Positions 8,697-18,232 are shown, numbered from the stretch's first letter. The stretch: DNA of 64,000 nt from an uncultured Methanobrevibacter sp. (GCA_902774685.1 CACYJH010000003.1:1-64000), one strand, 5' to 3'. Numbers and translations are program-made. Notes: a model not told the origin generated them from the sequence alone.

Positions 8697-11321
8697 ATGA
8701 GGAATAATAAGTTTATATTTATGGCAATGATAATCCTTGTAAGTTTGCTGTGCGTTTCTGCTGTAAGCGCTGCAGATGATGCTGCAAGTGATGTAATTGC
8801 CGATACAGATACTAATGATGTAACTGTCTTGGAGGAAAGCATCGATGATGCAAGCCTTGCAGACAGTCAAAGTGATGAGAACGTTTTAACAGATGATTCC
8901 AATCAACATACTTTTACAGATTTGCAGGAAAAAGTCTCAAATGCTGATAATGTGCTTGAATTGGCGTCAAATTTTACTTTTGATAAAGATGAAGATGAGT
9001 ATGATCTTAGAAATGGTGTTACCATTGACCATGATTTAACCATTAATGGAAATGGATATACAATAAATGCAATTAAGTATGCACGTATTTTCAAAGTAAC
9101 TGGAAATTCAAAAGTCACATTTAATAACATTAATTTTATTAATGGATGGACTGATGTTGGTGGTCGTGGTGGTGCTATTTGGTCAGTAAATTCTCCTAAT
9201 GTAAAAGCAATAAACTGTAATTTCACAAATAACGGAGCTGACATAGGAGGTGCTGTTTCAGCAGTTACTGTCGAAAATTGTATTTTCACAGGTAACAAAG
9301 CTTTTGTTAATGGTGGAGCTATTGATAAGAGTAATGCTACCAACTGTACTTTCATAAATAATGGTGATTGCTATTATGGTGGCGCAATATACTCTGAGGA
9401 AGTACCTAATTGCTTTGCTATAAATTGTACTTTTATTGGCAATTATGCTAAACAGGGTGGTGCAATAGCTTATGTTACAGCTATAAATTCTACTTTCACT
9501 AGCAACCGTGCTGAAGGTGCTGGTGGTGGAGCAATATATGAAGGTAATGCTACCAATTGTAACTTCACACAAAATAAGGCCGTACGTGGAGGGGCAATTT
9601 ATGATGGTAATGCTACCAATTGTAGATTCGATCAAAACGAAGCAAGCATTGATGGTGGAGCTTTATATGTTGGAAATGCAAATGACTGTATTTTCACTGA
9701 TAACAAAGCAGAGTATGGTGCTGGAATGCACACTGGTATTGCTACCAACTGTACATTCACTAATAATGCTGCAGAGAATATTGGTGGAGCAGCATTAAAA
9801 GTAACTGCAAATGATTGTATTTTCATTAATAACACTGCTAAAAATAATGGTGGTGCAATATATGAATCTGATGCCATCAATTGTAACTTTACACAAAACT
9901 ATGCACAAAATGGTGGTGCAATATATGATGGTGATGCTACCGATTGTAACTTCATAGACAACAAAGCTGAAGTGAAAGGTGGTGCAATATATGATGGTGG
10001 TGCTGTCAATTGTAATTTCACTGGAAACTTTGGACAAAGCGGTGGAGCAATTTTCAATACTTCTGCTCAAAAATGTAACTTCTTGGAAAATGTAGCAATT
10101 CTTGGAGGAGCAGTTAATAATGATGATAATAAGGAGAAAACACTAGATAATTGTAGCTTCACTAAAAATTCTGCAATTAATAATGGTGGAGCAGTCTGGA
10201 AAGGATATGCAAACAACTGTACTTTTACACAAAACTCTGCTGATGAAGAAGGTGGAGCAATGTACTTTTCTAGTGCTGTAGATTGTAACTTCACACAAAA
10301 TTCTGCACAACGTGGTGGAGGAGCATTGTACTATAGTTATGCTACCAATTGTAACTTCGCACAAAACTCTGGACTAAGTGGTGGAGCAATGAGCTGGGCT
10401 AAGGCAATTAACTGTAGTTTTATTTTAAACACTGCTGAAGAGGAAGGTACTAATGATTTGAACTATGTAACTAATGAGGATTGTACATTCATCATTCCTG
10501 TCTTAAATGCATCTGACCTCAACACAACATTCAATTATGGTGGCAAGTTCAATTTCAACTTAAGCACTGAAGATGAAGTGTTTGATGGTTTAAAAGCTAC
10601 TATCAGCATTTATAAGAATGGCACTTTTGTAAATAATTATACTGCATTAACTGGAAGCGCATGGACAGTCAATTTGCCAGGAGGTACATATAAAGCTGTA
10701 TTAAGCATTCCTGGATCCAATGTGGAACCTCTTACAAAAACAATCAAAGTAGCTAAGGATTCCACTCAGATCACTGCAAGTGCTGTTACCGCAACATACA
10801 ATGTGAACAAATACTTAACAATTAAATTGTTAAACAGTAAAGGCAAAGCATTAAGTGGAGTTAAGGTCACTGTAACATTAGGGTCTGCTAAAACATACAA
10901 AACTGATAAGAACGGTCAAATCAAGATTAATGTTGCTAAATTAGTTCCGAAAACATACACTGCTAAAATCAGTTTTGCTGGAAATGCAAATTATACTGCA
11001 TCCTCTAAAAGTGTAAAAGTAACTGTCAAAAAGGCTACTCCAAAATTTACTGCTAAGGCTAAGACATTTAAGGTTAAAGTTAAAACCAAAAAGTACAAAG
11101 TAACCCTTAAAAACAACAAGGGCAAAGTGATGAAAAAGGTCAAATTAACTTTAAAAGTCAACAAGAAAACCTTTAAGGCAACAACCAACAGCAAAGGTGT
11201 AGCTACCTTCAAGATCACCAACTTGAAGAAAAAAGGCAAATTCACTGCAGTCATTAAGTATGCAGGAAGCAAATACTACAACAAATTAAGCAAAAAAGCA
11301 AAAATAACTGTTAAAAAGTAG
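8697..11321 (+). CDS. Adhesin-like beta-helix surface protein
   Basis: A secreted protein of 874 residues with the array's standard plan: signal peptide, acidic linker, beta-helix cap (VTIDHDLTINGNGYTINAI), around twenty NCxFxxN...GGA coils to about residue 595, an Ig-like domain (ASDLNTTFNYGGKFNFNL onward), then two Ig-like segments with a basic end. The last segment has diverged from its paralogues (KGKVMKKVKLTLKVNKKTFKATT). The first 70 or so codons are almost identical in DNA to the gene at 3674. Start by RBS and paralogues. Function presumed adhesion or surface coat; not shown. Confidence 0.85.
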   Translation: MRNNKFIFMAMIILVSLLCVSAVSAADDAASDVIADTDTNDVTVLEESIDDASLADSQSDENVLTDDSNQHTFTDLQEKVSNADNVLELASNFTFDKDEDEYDLRNGVTIDHDLTINGNGYTINAIKYARIFKVTGNSKVTFNNINFINGWTDVGGRGGAIWSVNSPNVKAINCNFTNNGADIGGAVSAVTVENCIFTGNKAFVNGGAIDKSNATNCTFINNGDCYYGGAIYSEEVPNCFAINCTFIGNYAKQGGAIAYVTAINSTFTSNRAEGAGGGAIYEGNATNCNFTQNKAVRGGAIYDGNATNCRFDQNEASIDGGALYVGNANDCIFTDNKAEYGAGMHTGIATNCTFTNNAAENIGGAALKVTANDCIFINNTAKNNGGAIYESDAINCNFTQNYAQNGGAIYDGDATDCNFIDNKAEVKGGAIYDGGAVNCNFTGNFGQSGGAIFNTSAQKCNFLENVAILGGAVNNDDNKEKTLDNCSFTKNSAINNGGAVWKGYANNCTFTQNSADEEGGAMYFSSAVDCNFTQNSAQRGGGALYYSYATNCNFAQNSGLSGGAMSWAKAINCSFILNTAEEEGTNDLNYVTNEDCTFIIPVLNASDLNTTFNYGGKFNFNLSTEDEVFDGLKATISIYKNGTFVNNYTALTGSAWTVNLPGGTYKAVLSIPGSNVEPLTKTIKVAKDSTQITASAVTATYNVNKYLTIKLLNSKGKALSGVKVTVTLGSAKTYKTDKNGQIKINVAKLVPKTYTAKISFAGNANYTASSKSVKVTVKKATPKFTAKAKTFKVKVKTKKYKVTLKNNKGKVMKKVKLTLKVNKKTFKATTNSKGVATFKITNLKKKGKFTAVIKYAGSKYYNKLSKKAKITVKK

Positions 11322-11353
11322 ATGAAAAATCATCTACTACCTTTTCTTTTTTT
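11319..11353 (+). terminator. Stop-codon-overlapping hairpin terminator
   Basis: TAGATGAAAAATCATCTA (7-bp stem) begins at the stop codon, followed by CTACCTTTTCTTTTTTT. Confidence 0.75.
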
Positions 11354-11561
11354 AAACCTTATTTATAAGAATTCTTAGCTATTTTTTAAATTCTTGATTG
11401 TTCATTCTCTAAATTCTTTTAAAAAAATAATTAAACCAAATATTTAATTGATTAGGATATTCTAGAAAAATTTGGGAATTTTTAATAAATTATTTTTATA
11501 ATACATAAAATTTTAAATGATAAAATACTATTAATTATTATAAAAAAATTAAGTGTGAATT

Positions 11562-12125
11562 ATGTTTGAAGAATTGCATGAACTGTTAAAGGATAAAAAG
11601 ATTTCAAAGAATGAGCTGTTGGCTATCTTAAAGGAAAAAGCTCAAAAGATATCTGTTTTTGACTTGATGGATGCCCATAAGTATATACTTCAGGATGTGG
11701 AGTTTGTACAGGACAAATATCAGGATGACTTCCGTCAAGCTTATGTTAAGCAATTCATTGGCCATATAAACAATATTAAAAAGGACAATACAGATTATGA
11801 CAGCAGAGGCAAAAAGAAGAGAATTGATAAAAAACAGTTTGAAGAGTCATTAGATGCTTTACATAATGTTTATGATGGTGTTGATTTTGATAAGGATAAG
11901 GTGCAGCTTATTTACTGTTTAGTTTCTCTATATGCTACATTTATATTGAATGAACCTATTCATTCACTGGACACTCCTTTCCCTGGCAATTTGAAGATTA
12001 AAAAGTTAGGAAAGTTTTATTATTGTCCTGTTAAGGCAACTCAAAAGAATACTGAAGGAGCAGTTTGCAATATCTGCATTTCACGTGAGATCGATTATGA
12101 TCCGAAATTAAATGCCAGCAGTTAA
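11562..12125 (+). CDS. DUF2115 (UPF0305) family protein, copy 1
   Basis: A protein of 187 residues of unknown function. The C-terminal part carries the family pattern as I know it: HSLDTPFPGNLKI, then FYYCPVK, then CNICI, so three cysteines could bind a metal (inference). The N-terminal half is helical and acidic/basic mixed. A second copy follows after 58 bases. The ATG at 11562 is preceded by a weak GTGTGAATT site. Family assignment is from remembered motifs in methanogen proteins; no reaction is known to me. Confidence 0.7.
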   Translation: MFEELHELLKDKKISKNELLAILKEKAQKISVFDLMDAHKYILQDVEFVQDKYQDDFRQAYVKQFIGHINNIKKDNTDYDSRGKKKRIDKKQFEESLDALHNVYDGVDFDKDKVQLIYCLVSLYATFILNEPIHSLDTPFPGNLKIKKLGKFYYCPVKATQKNTEGAVCNICISREIDYDPKLNASS

Positions 12126-12183
12126 TGATTATTTTTTTAAAAAAAGTATTTTACAATCATATATAATAACAGTTTGTGATAGG

Positions 12184-12714
12184 ATGTTTGAAAAGTTTGA
12201 TGCATTGGTAGGTGAAGATGATAAGATATCAAAGGATGATCTTATGGTTGTCTTAAAGGAAGAGCTTGCTGATGTATCTGTTTTTGATATGATGATCATA
12301 TCTGCTGAAATCATTGAAAACAACAAATATGTTCAGGAATCCTATCAGGAAAAAAGCAAAAAGATTTATATAGACTTTTTCTTAAACAGAGTAAAGGAAA
12401 TAAGAAGCAATGATACTGTTTATAAGGATTATTTCGATAGAGATGACTTTGTAGAAAAATTAAACTATTTGAAGGATATTTACAAAATTGGTTCTATAGA
12501 TAGAAAAAATAAAAGCCCACTAATTAATTTGGTGGTGTCCCTTTACACTACATTTGTGCTTGATGAGCCTATTCATCCTATAGGAACTCCTTTCCCAGGT
12601 TCTTTAGAGGTTATAAGGGAAAATGGAGTTTATTATTGTCCGGTTAAAGAGGCTAATATGGATACTCCAAATTCTGTATGCAGACTTTGCATAGCGGAAC
12701 AGTTGGATTTTTAA
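12184..12714 (+). CDS. DUF2115 (UPF0305) family protein, copy 2
   Basis: A protein of 176 residues, clearly paralogous to the preceding gene: MFEKFDALVGEDDKIS aligns with MFEELHELLKDKKIS, and IHPIGTPFPGSLEV ... YYCPVK ... CRLCI aligns at the C-terminus. I choose the ATG at 12184 because GTGATAGG lies immediately upstream and the N-terminus then matches copy 1. A longer open frame from 12112 would overlap the previous gene. The shared cysteines suggest metal or cluster binding (inference). Function unknown. Confidence 0.7.
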   Translation: MFEKFDALVGEDDKISKDDLMVVLKEELADVSVFDMMIISAEIIENNKYVQESYQEKSKKIYIDFFLNRVKEIRSNDTVYKDYFDRDDFVEKLNYLKDIYKIGSIDRKNKSPLINLVVSLYTTFVLDEPIHPIGTPFPGSLEVIRENGVYYCPVKEANMDTPNSVCRLCIAEQLDF

Positions 12715-12769
12715 AATAAACACTAAATTTTTTATGTGGGTTGAGGATTTTAAATAATTAGGTGATATT

Positions 12770-13675
12770 GTGATAGATGGAAAAACAAAGATATTGGGAG
12801 TTATTGGAGACCCTATTGAACACACTTTCTCTCCAGCAATGCATAATGCTGGACTTGATGCTTTAAAATTAAATTACATTTATCTTCCATTTCATGTCAA
12901 ACCAGACCGATTGAAGGAATGCATCGAAGGTGCAAAGGCTATGGGAATACAAGGTTTGAATGTTACAATACCACATAAAACCAATGTCATGAAACACCTT
13001 GATGAAATCGATCAAGTAGCTTCAATGATTGGTGCAGTAAATACTATTCAATTCTCTTATGTTCAAGATAATGAATCATCCAATCAAGATAATGAAATCA
13101 ATGTTACAACAAGAGGTTTTAACACTGATGGATATGGATGTGTCCGTGCAATTGAAGAAAAAACTTCAATTAATGATAAGAAAGTTACCATCACAGGTGC
13201 TGGTGGAGCGGCAAGGGCAGTTGCATTTCAGATTGCAAATAGTGGAATTGATGAATTGTCAATATTGAATCGTAATGCAAGCAAAGCTGAATCTCTTGCA
13301 GGTGATTTGAGAACTAATTTAGAGACAATCGGCATTGACATTGGCATTCATGCATATGGAATCGATGATTTGAAAAGAGAACTGTCAGATTCTGATATAT
13401 TCATTGATACAACACCTATTGGAATGTATCCTAATGTAGATGATAAGCCAATAGCAAGTGCAGATATGCTTCATGAAGATCTTCTTGTCAATGATATTGT
13501 TTACACTCCAATGGAAACAAGCTTGATAAAGGAAGCCAAATTGGCAAATGCAACTGTTGTTCCAGGTTATAAGATGTTACTCTATCAAGGAATCAGAAGC
13601 TTTGAGATTTGGTTAGGTCATGAAGCTCCAGTGGATGTTATGGAAAAGGCATTATTGGATGTTTTAGGTATTTAA
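12770..13675 (+). CDS. aroE: Shikimate dehydrogenase
   Basis: Reduces 3-dehydroshikimate to shikimate with NADPH in aromatic amino-acid synthesis. Visible motifs in order: GDPIEHTFSPAMHN (substrate site, residues 10-24), NVTIPHKTNV with the catalytic lysine (about residue 69), GAVNTI, NTDGYG, the nucleotide-binding loop GAGGAARA (about residue 144), TTPIGMYP and GYKMLLYQG near the end. The protein has 301 residues, slightly long because of an insert of about 15-20 polar residues after GAVNTI (residues 89-110). It starts at GTG with a perfect GGTGAT RBS three bases upstream. aroD, the preceding step in the pathway, is encoded separately at 41192. Confidence 0.95.
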   Translation: MIDGKTKILGVIGDPIEHTFSPAMHNAGLDALKLNYIYLPFHVKPDRLKECIEGAKAMGIQGLNVTIPHKTNVMKHLDEIDQVASMIGAVNTIQFSYVQDNESSNQDNEINVTTRGFNTDGYGCVRAIEEKTSINDKKVTITGAGGAARAVAFQIANSGIDELSILNRNASKAESLAGDLRTNLETIGIDIGIHAYGIDDLKRELSDSDIFIDTTPIGMYPNVDDKPIASADMLHEDLLVNDIVYTPMETSLIKEAKLANATVVPGYKMLLYQGIRSFEIWLGHEAPVDVMEKALLDVLGI

Positions 13676-13764
13676 TTTATAATTAAGATAATGTAATTAT
13701 AACAACTAATTAAAAATTTTTATAATAATTCAATTTTTTATTTCATTCTATTATAAGTGATTAT

Positions 13765-14556
13765 ATGGATTTAGACTTTTTATCAAATTTTGTTGTGGAA
13801 AACAAAGAGGAAGAGAAGGTGGAAACCAAAAAGGACTTGTTGAAGTTCCTAAAGCAGATTGGTGTAGACACCCGTTTCGTCAGTTTCTATCAAAAAGGCA
13901 AATTGTCAGATGATTCCATCATTGATGATTCTGTAAAGTTATATATAGAAAATCTAAGGTTTTCCAAGTTTTCCAGAAAAAGAAGAGACCTTTTCAACAA
14001 ATACTATCCGGATATGGAAGTTGTAATGTCTACCCTTTTTCAAAAGATATGCTCAAGGGCTTCTAAAACCTTGGCAAATTCCCTAAATCCTCAGGATACT
14101 GTAGTGATTCCTAAGATTGACAATGATTATGATGAGCTTTTGTATATTGTTTTGGAACCTTATTCAAGGAAGTATGGCATTGAATTCATTGAATATGATG
14201 AAAATATTGATTTAGATGACTTTGATTCAGTCATTTCTCCATTGAATCTTAACCAAGAGGTAAATCATATCTTAAATGACATATTTGAAGGAAAAGGAAT
14301 AGAATGGGATAAGAAATATGATTTATCTGATATTTTTGATTTGAATCTTGAATGCAAAGACATTATTTTTCCATTCATAAATGTTCCTCAGGAATGGATC
14401 AATGACTTTTTAGGCATTGAAAGTGAATATAAGGTTGATTATGAAAACGAAGACATTGCAGAATCATTCATGGGATTTTTAACAGAGATTAATCCACAAT
14501 TCAAGGAGAATGTATTGGCGGCGTCTTCATTTTTGGAAACTCATCAAAAAAATTAA
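13765..14556 (+). CDS. Conserved hypothetical protein
   Basis: A soluble, acidic protein of 263 residues with no signal peptide or membrane segment. I do not recognise the family. A basic patch (RFSKFSRKRRDLFNKYY, about residues 71-87) stands out in an otherwise acidic sequence. The gene is preceded by AAGTGATTAT as RBS and lies alone between aroE and a coiled-coil gene. Confidence 0.6.
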   Translation: MDLDFLSNFVVENKEEEKVETKKDLLKFLKQIGVDTRFVSFYQKGKLSDDSIIDDSVKLYIENLRFSKFSRKRRDLFNKYYPDMEVVMSTLFQKICSRASKTLANSLNPQDTVVIPKIDNDYDELLYIVLEPYSRKYGIEFIEYDENIDLDDFDSVISPLNLNQEVNHILNDIFEGKGIEWDKKYDLSDIFDLNLECKDIIFPFINVPQEWINDFLGIESEYKVDYENEDIAESFMGFLTEINPQFKENVLAASSFLETHQKN

Positions 14557-14573
14557 ATGTTTTTTAATTTTTG
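14546..14573 (+). terminator. Hairpin around the stop codon
   Basis: AAAAATTAAA and TTTAATTTTT flank a short loop just at the TAA of the upstream gene. The structure is made only of A-T pairs, so it is a weak call. Confidence 0.35.
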
Positions 14574-14659
14574 CAAAAAAATATTATACATAGTTAAATA
14601 ATATAAAAAATATATACATATTTAATTATTGAATAAATTAATAATTAAGAGGTTGCATT

Positions 14660-15082
14660 ATGGCTAATGAAATTACAGTTGAATTAAATGATGAACAATT
14701 TAAAAAATATCAAATCATGCAAGAAAACAAAATGACCGTCGGTGAACTCATAGATTTAGTTTTTTATTTACGTGATCATTATGGGGCTCGTAATAATCAG
14801 CTTCTTGAAGACAGGCTTGAAGAATTAACCAATAAAAAACAAGCTTTAGAAGAGAAAATGAAAAATTCCGATGAAGATGTGTCTGATGAATTAGATAGAA
14901 TTAATCGTGAAATTGATGTTGTAGAAAAAATTACTGATAACTCATTAGACTATGACTCAAAAATGAAAATCTTAGAAAAGGAATATGCTGCTATCGATGA
15001 TTCCTATGAAATGAAGGTTCAAACCCATAAACACGGAATCAAATGGGGTAAATTCTTCGAAGGTTTAAAAGGTGACAAATAA
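14660..15082 (+). CDS. Small coiled-coil protein
   Basis: A protein of 140 residues with high charge and heptad-like leucines from about residue 25 to 120 (LLEDRLEELTNKKQALEEKM onward), predicting a long coiled coil. The N-terminus (EITVELNDEQFKKYQIMQENKMTVGELIDLVFYLRDHYG) looks like a compact helical cap. No enzyme motif is seen. A TATA-like AAAAATATATACATA lies about 50-60 bases upstream and AAGAGGTTGC is the RBS. Function unknown; an oligomeric structural or regulatory protein is plausible. Confidence 0.6.
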   Translation: MANEITVELNDEQFKKYQIMQENKMTVGELIDLVFYLRDHYGARNNQLLEDRLEELTNKKQALEEKMKNSDEDVSDELDRINREIDVVEKITDNSLDYDSKMKILEKEYAAIDDSYEMKVQTHKHGIKWGKFFEGLKGDK

Positions 15083-15100
15083 CCTTTATTTTTTCTTTTT
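15068..15100 (+). terminator. Hairpin-T terminator containing the stop codon
   Basis: AAAGGT and ACCTTT pair around a loop that includes the TAA stop at 15080-15082. A pyrimidine-rich T-tract follows, running into CT-rich low-complexity sequence to about 15170. Confidence 0.55.
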
Positions 15101-15219
15101 CTTTTTTTATTTTCTTCATTTCTTATTTTCTTATTTTCATTCTTATTTTCATTCTTATTTCCTATTTTTTCCTTAAAATTTTAAAGAAAATTTTTAAAAA
15201 TTTTCATGCTTTTTAAATC

Positions 15220-15358
15220 ATAAGACAAATTTTATATATAAAATTAAACTAATATTTTAATGAGTATTCATAATGAATTTTTTTATAAAAAAATTAAGGA
15301 ATTCATTATTAAAAAACAATAAAAATCAATTTATTAAATTAATTAGGAGTGGATTTGT
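15220..15358 (+). promoter_or_regulatory. pyrG promoter and RBS
   Basis: AATTTTATATATAAAA at about 15228-15243 is a strong archaeal TATA-like element. GGAGTGGAT at 15346-15354 is a good match to GGAGGTGAT, four bases before the proposed CTG start. Confidence 0.5.
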
Positions 15359-16984
15359 CTGACTAAATATATTATAATAACTGGTGGAGTAGTTAGTTCC
15401 ATTGGAAAAGGAATTACATCTGCATCCATTGGCCGTATATTACGTTCTTACGGCTTGAAAGTTGCAGCGATTAAGATTGACCCATATTTAAACTGGGATT
15501 CTGGTACCTTAAACCCATACCAACACGGTGAAGTGTTTGTAACTTATGATGGTATGGAAACTGATCTTGATTTAGGTCACTATGAAAGGTTCCTTGATGT
15601 GGAGCTTCCTGGAATATCTAACATCACTACTGGTAAGGTCTATCAATCAGTTATTTCCAAAGAAAGAAAAGGTGATTTCTTAGGAGCATGTGTACAGATT
15701 ATCCCTCATATCACAAATGAGATAAAAGAAATGGTTCGTGAAATCTCTGCTAAAGATGATTACGACGTTGTTCTTGTTGAATTAGGTGGTACTGTGGGGG
15801 ATATCGAAAGTCAACCATTCTTAGAGGCTTTAAGACAATTGAGAAATGAGGAAGGCTCTGAAAATGTCATGTTTGTTCATGTAACATTCGTTCCTTACTT
15901 AGATGCTGCCGGTGAATTCAAGACAAAACCAACTCAACACTCTTCAAAAGAACTTAGAAGTATGGGTATCAACCCTAACATGATCGTTTTAAGAAGTCAA
16001 AAACCTATAGATGATGACTTGAAAAGAAAAATCGCTCACTTCTGTGACGTTGAATTTGATGCTGTTGTAAACACTCCTGATGCTCAATCAATTTATGAAG
16101 TTCCTTTAGTATTGGATAGGGAAAATGCTGGCCAATACATTTCAAATAGGATTAATTTAGGAATTGATTTTGAAAATGATAAGAATACTCTCAATGAATG
16201 GGCAGAAATCGTAGACTCCTTGAAAATACAAAGTCCTGTTGTAACAATTGGTATTGTAGGTAAATATGTGGAATTGGAAGATGCATATATCAGTATAAGA
16301 GAATCCCTACACCATGCAGCAGCTAAAATCGGAGCTAAAATGAATATTGAATACCTTAGTTCTGATGTTGATGTGGAAAATGAGGAAGAATTGAAGGCTT
16401 TCCAAGAAGAGCTTTCCAAACTTGACGGTATCCTTATTCCTGGAGGATTTGGAGACCGTGGTGTAGAAGGTAAGCTACAAGCTGTTGATTATGCAATAGA
16501 GAATGAAGTTCCTATTTTTGGTATTTGCTTAGGTATGCAATGTATGGTCATTCAGTTTGCAAGAAGAATCGGTATGGAAGGTGCAAACAGCAGTGAATTC
16601 AAGACTGACCTTAAATACCCTGTTATTGATATGATGGAAGAGCAAAAGAAAATCAAGAATATGGGTGGAACAATGCGTTTAGGTGCTTATGACTGTAAAT
16701 TGATCGATGGCACCAAAACCAAAGAGGCATACGGAGAGGACCTCATTCAAGAAAGACACCGACACAGATTTGAATATAACAATGAATATAGGGATGTTCT
16801 TACTGAAAATGGACTTGTCATTGCAGGAACAACTCCAGATGATTTCTTAGTTGAAATCGTAGAGTTACCTGATCATCCTTGGTTTATTGGATGTCAATTC
16901 CATCCAGAATTCAAATCAAGACCAAACAATGCACATCCATTGTTCGCTTCATTTGTAAAGGCATCCTTTGATAATGCAAAATAA
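15359..16984 (+). CDS. pyrG: CTP synthase, apparent CTG start
   Basis: Makes CTP from UTP, ATP and glutamine; 541 residues. The N-terminal amidoligase domain shows [23 protein letters not shown] (P-loop), then [21 protein letters not shown] and LDLGHYERF. The C-terminal class I glutamine amidotransferase domain shows [16 protein letters not shown] with the nucleophile cysteine, and HPEFKSRP. No ATG, GTG or TTG exists in frame between the upstream TAG (15344-15346) and the conserved TKYIIITGG. The only near-cognate start that fits the RBS and the family N-terminus is CTG at 15359. An ATG-based start at 15455 would delete the P-loop. A sequencing error is the alternative explanation. Confidence 0.93.
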   Translation: MTKYIIITGGVVSSIGKGITSASIGRILRSYGLKVAAIKIDPYLNWDSGTLNPYQHGEVFVTYDGMETDLDLGHYERFLDVELPGISNITTGKVYQSVISKERKGDFLGACVQIIPHITNEIKEMVREISAKDDYDVVLVELGGTVGDIESQPFLEALRQLRNEEGSENVMFVHVTFVPYLDAAGEFKTKPTQHSSKELRSMGINPNMIVLRSQKPIDDDLKRKIAHFCDVEFDAVVNTPDAQSIYEVPLVLDRENAGQYISNRINLGIDFENDKNTLNEWAEIVDSLKIQSPVVTIGIVGKYVELEDAYISIRESLHHAAAKIGAKMNIEYLSSDVDVENEEELKAFQEELSKLDGILIPGGFGDRGVEGKLQAVDYAIENEVPIFGICLGMQCMVIQFARRIGMEGANSSEFKTDLKYPVIDMMEEQKKIKNMGGTMRLGAYDCKLIDGTKTKEAYGEDLIQERHRHRFEYNNEYRDVLTENGLVIAGTTPDDFLVEIVELPDHPWFIGCQFHPEFKSRPNNAHPLFASFVKASFDNAK

Positions 16985-17004
16985 ATAATTTTATTTATTT
17001 TTTT
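16979..17004 (+). terminator. pyrG terminator overlapping the stop codon
   Basis: AAATAAAT pairs with ATTTATTT around a 6-base loop; the stem includes the TAA stop (16982-16984). T-runs follow. Confidence 0.55.
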
Positions 17005-17029
17005 ATCATTTTTATTTTACTTTTTAACT

Positions 17030-17120
17030 TATTTTTTCTATTTTTAACTATTTTTTACTATTTTTTAACTATTTTTAACTATTTTTCAATATTTTTATCG
17101 TATTTTAGCTATTTTTCTTT
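17030..17120 (+). repeat. Low-complexity TTTTTAACTA repeats
   Basis: Several imperfect copies of TTTTTAACTA lie between pyrG and the RHH regulator. No gene is visible in them. Confidence 0.5.
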
Positions 17121-17143
17121 GTTTATTATTATTGGTGATTTTA

Positions 17144-17169
17144 CACAATTGTGATTTAGTGCAATTGTG
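17144..17169 (+). promoter_or_regulatory. Candidate tandem operator of the RHH regulator
   Basis: The perfect palindrome CACAATTGTG (17144-17153) is followed by TGCAATTGTG (17160-17169), which shares CAATTGTG with it. The two cores are 16 bases apart. The pair lies about 100 bases before the regulator's start and about 40 bases upstream of a TATA-like TTTTATATTAAA. Ribbon-helix-helix proteins commonly bind such repeated half-sites; binding here is inference. Confidence 0.5.
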
Positions 17170-17267
17170 CATTTAAGATTTTTATTTTTTTCGCATTTCA
17201 AATCATTTTATATTAAATCAAACCCTATGTATTAACATATTAAAATCTAAATTAAAAGAGGGGTAAT

Positions 17268-17846
17268 ATGACAGAAATAAATAAAAACAATAAGGAAATC
17301 GGCAAGACAATTGCTACAAAAGTTCCAATTAACATACATAATCAATTGATAAATCTAATCGAAAAAGGGGATTATTTAAGTATTTCAGACTTTTTAAGAG
17401 AAGCAATACGGGAACAATTGAAGAATTATAAGGTTGCTAATTTTAGGCAAGTCAATTATTTTGAGGCAAAAAAGGAAATCTTAAGTTATTTTATTAAGTA
17501 TAATGATTGCTTTTTGGATGAAATAGCTATTGATTTGGAATTGGACTTTGAATTGGTTTTCAATATAATCAATGATCTTGTTTTAGAAGGTAGAATTGAA
17601 AAAATTTCAAATGATGAACTGATTGAAAAAAGAGGGCTAAATAATCAAGATTCTGATAATTCTAAAGGCAATGCAAATATCTTGAAATTTAAAGGTAAGC
17701 GATTGATTGTCGAATCAAGGTCTAAGGATTATGAATTTATTAGCATAAGGCATAATGCAGATTATAAGGCCATCTTAAAGAACAATGGGGTTGTAGTAGA
17801 TAATGCTACAGTCATCCTCTCTGAGGCATATTCATTTATCGAATAA
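17268..17846 (+). CDS. RHH-type transcriptional regulator with C-terminal winged-helix-like part
   Basis: A protein of 192 residues. Residues about 12-50 look like a ribbon-helix-helix DNA-binding domain (TIATKVPINIHNQLINLIEKGDYLSISDFLREAIREQL, with the typical S-x-S-x-FLREAIR second helix). Residues about 65-105 resemble a small winged helix (ILSYFIKYNDCFLDEIAIDLELDFELVFNIINDLVLEGRIEKI). It is not NikR, which lacks this second part and has metal-binding histidines. The RBS GAGGGGTAAT is strong. The candidate operator upstream suggests autoregulation. The next genes encode a prepilin peptidase and a pilin-like protein, possible targets (inference). Confidence 0.7.
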   Translation: MTEINKNNKEIGKTIATKVPINIHNQLINLIEKGDYLSISDFLREAIREQLKNYKVANFRQVNYFEAKKEILSYFIKYNDCFLDEIAIDLELDFELVFNIINDLVLEGRIEKISNDELIEKRGLNNQDSDNSKGNANILKFKGKRLIVESRSKDYEFISIRHNADYKAILKNNGVVVDNATVILSEAYSFIE

Positions 17847-18232
17847 TCTTATTTTATAAAATTTTTCAATCTATTTTATTTTTTTTTAAAAAATTATCAT
17901 TTCTATTTTTATTATAATATTTTATTTTTGCTAAAATATTGTAATTTGCTTTATTTTTTCAATTTAATATTAATTTTTCACTTTAAAATTAATTTAACAA
18001 TCTAATTATGCCCTATTACCTATAAAAAAGGTTAAATTTAAATATAATAAAAATTTAATATTCAATTGTCTTTTAAAGGCAATTTAATTATCTTAAATTA
18101 GTTTTTTTAAGACGATCTCCATTACAATAATTCTGTTTATAGTATTTCTAATTTCTATTTATTCATAGAAAATAGGGTCCAAATGGAATTATTACTGTCT
18201 AGTTAATTAGTTCTATCTTTGGAGGTTTCCTC
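17847..18232 (+). other. Non-coding gap before the prepilin peptidase
   Basis: 386 bases of AT-rich DNA with no credible gene. It holds a 7-bp imperfect hairpin (AATTGTC/GGCAATT, near 18064-18085) and ends in a strong GGAGGT RBS at 18221-18226. Confidence 0.5.

Noticed and set aside
925-10364. Many antisense open frames inside the adhesin genes
   Set aside because: They mirror the repetitive coils, have no RBS or own promoter, and the sense strand has clear domains.
15455-16984. ATG start of pyrG at 15455
   Set aside because: This would remove the P-loop and about 32 conserved residues of CTP synthase.
17268-17846. NikR nickel regulator
   Set aside because: The N-terminal RHH fold agrees, but the C-terminal ACT-like domain with metal-binding histidines is absent.
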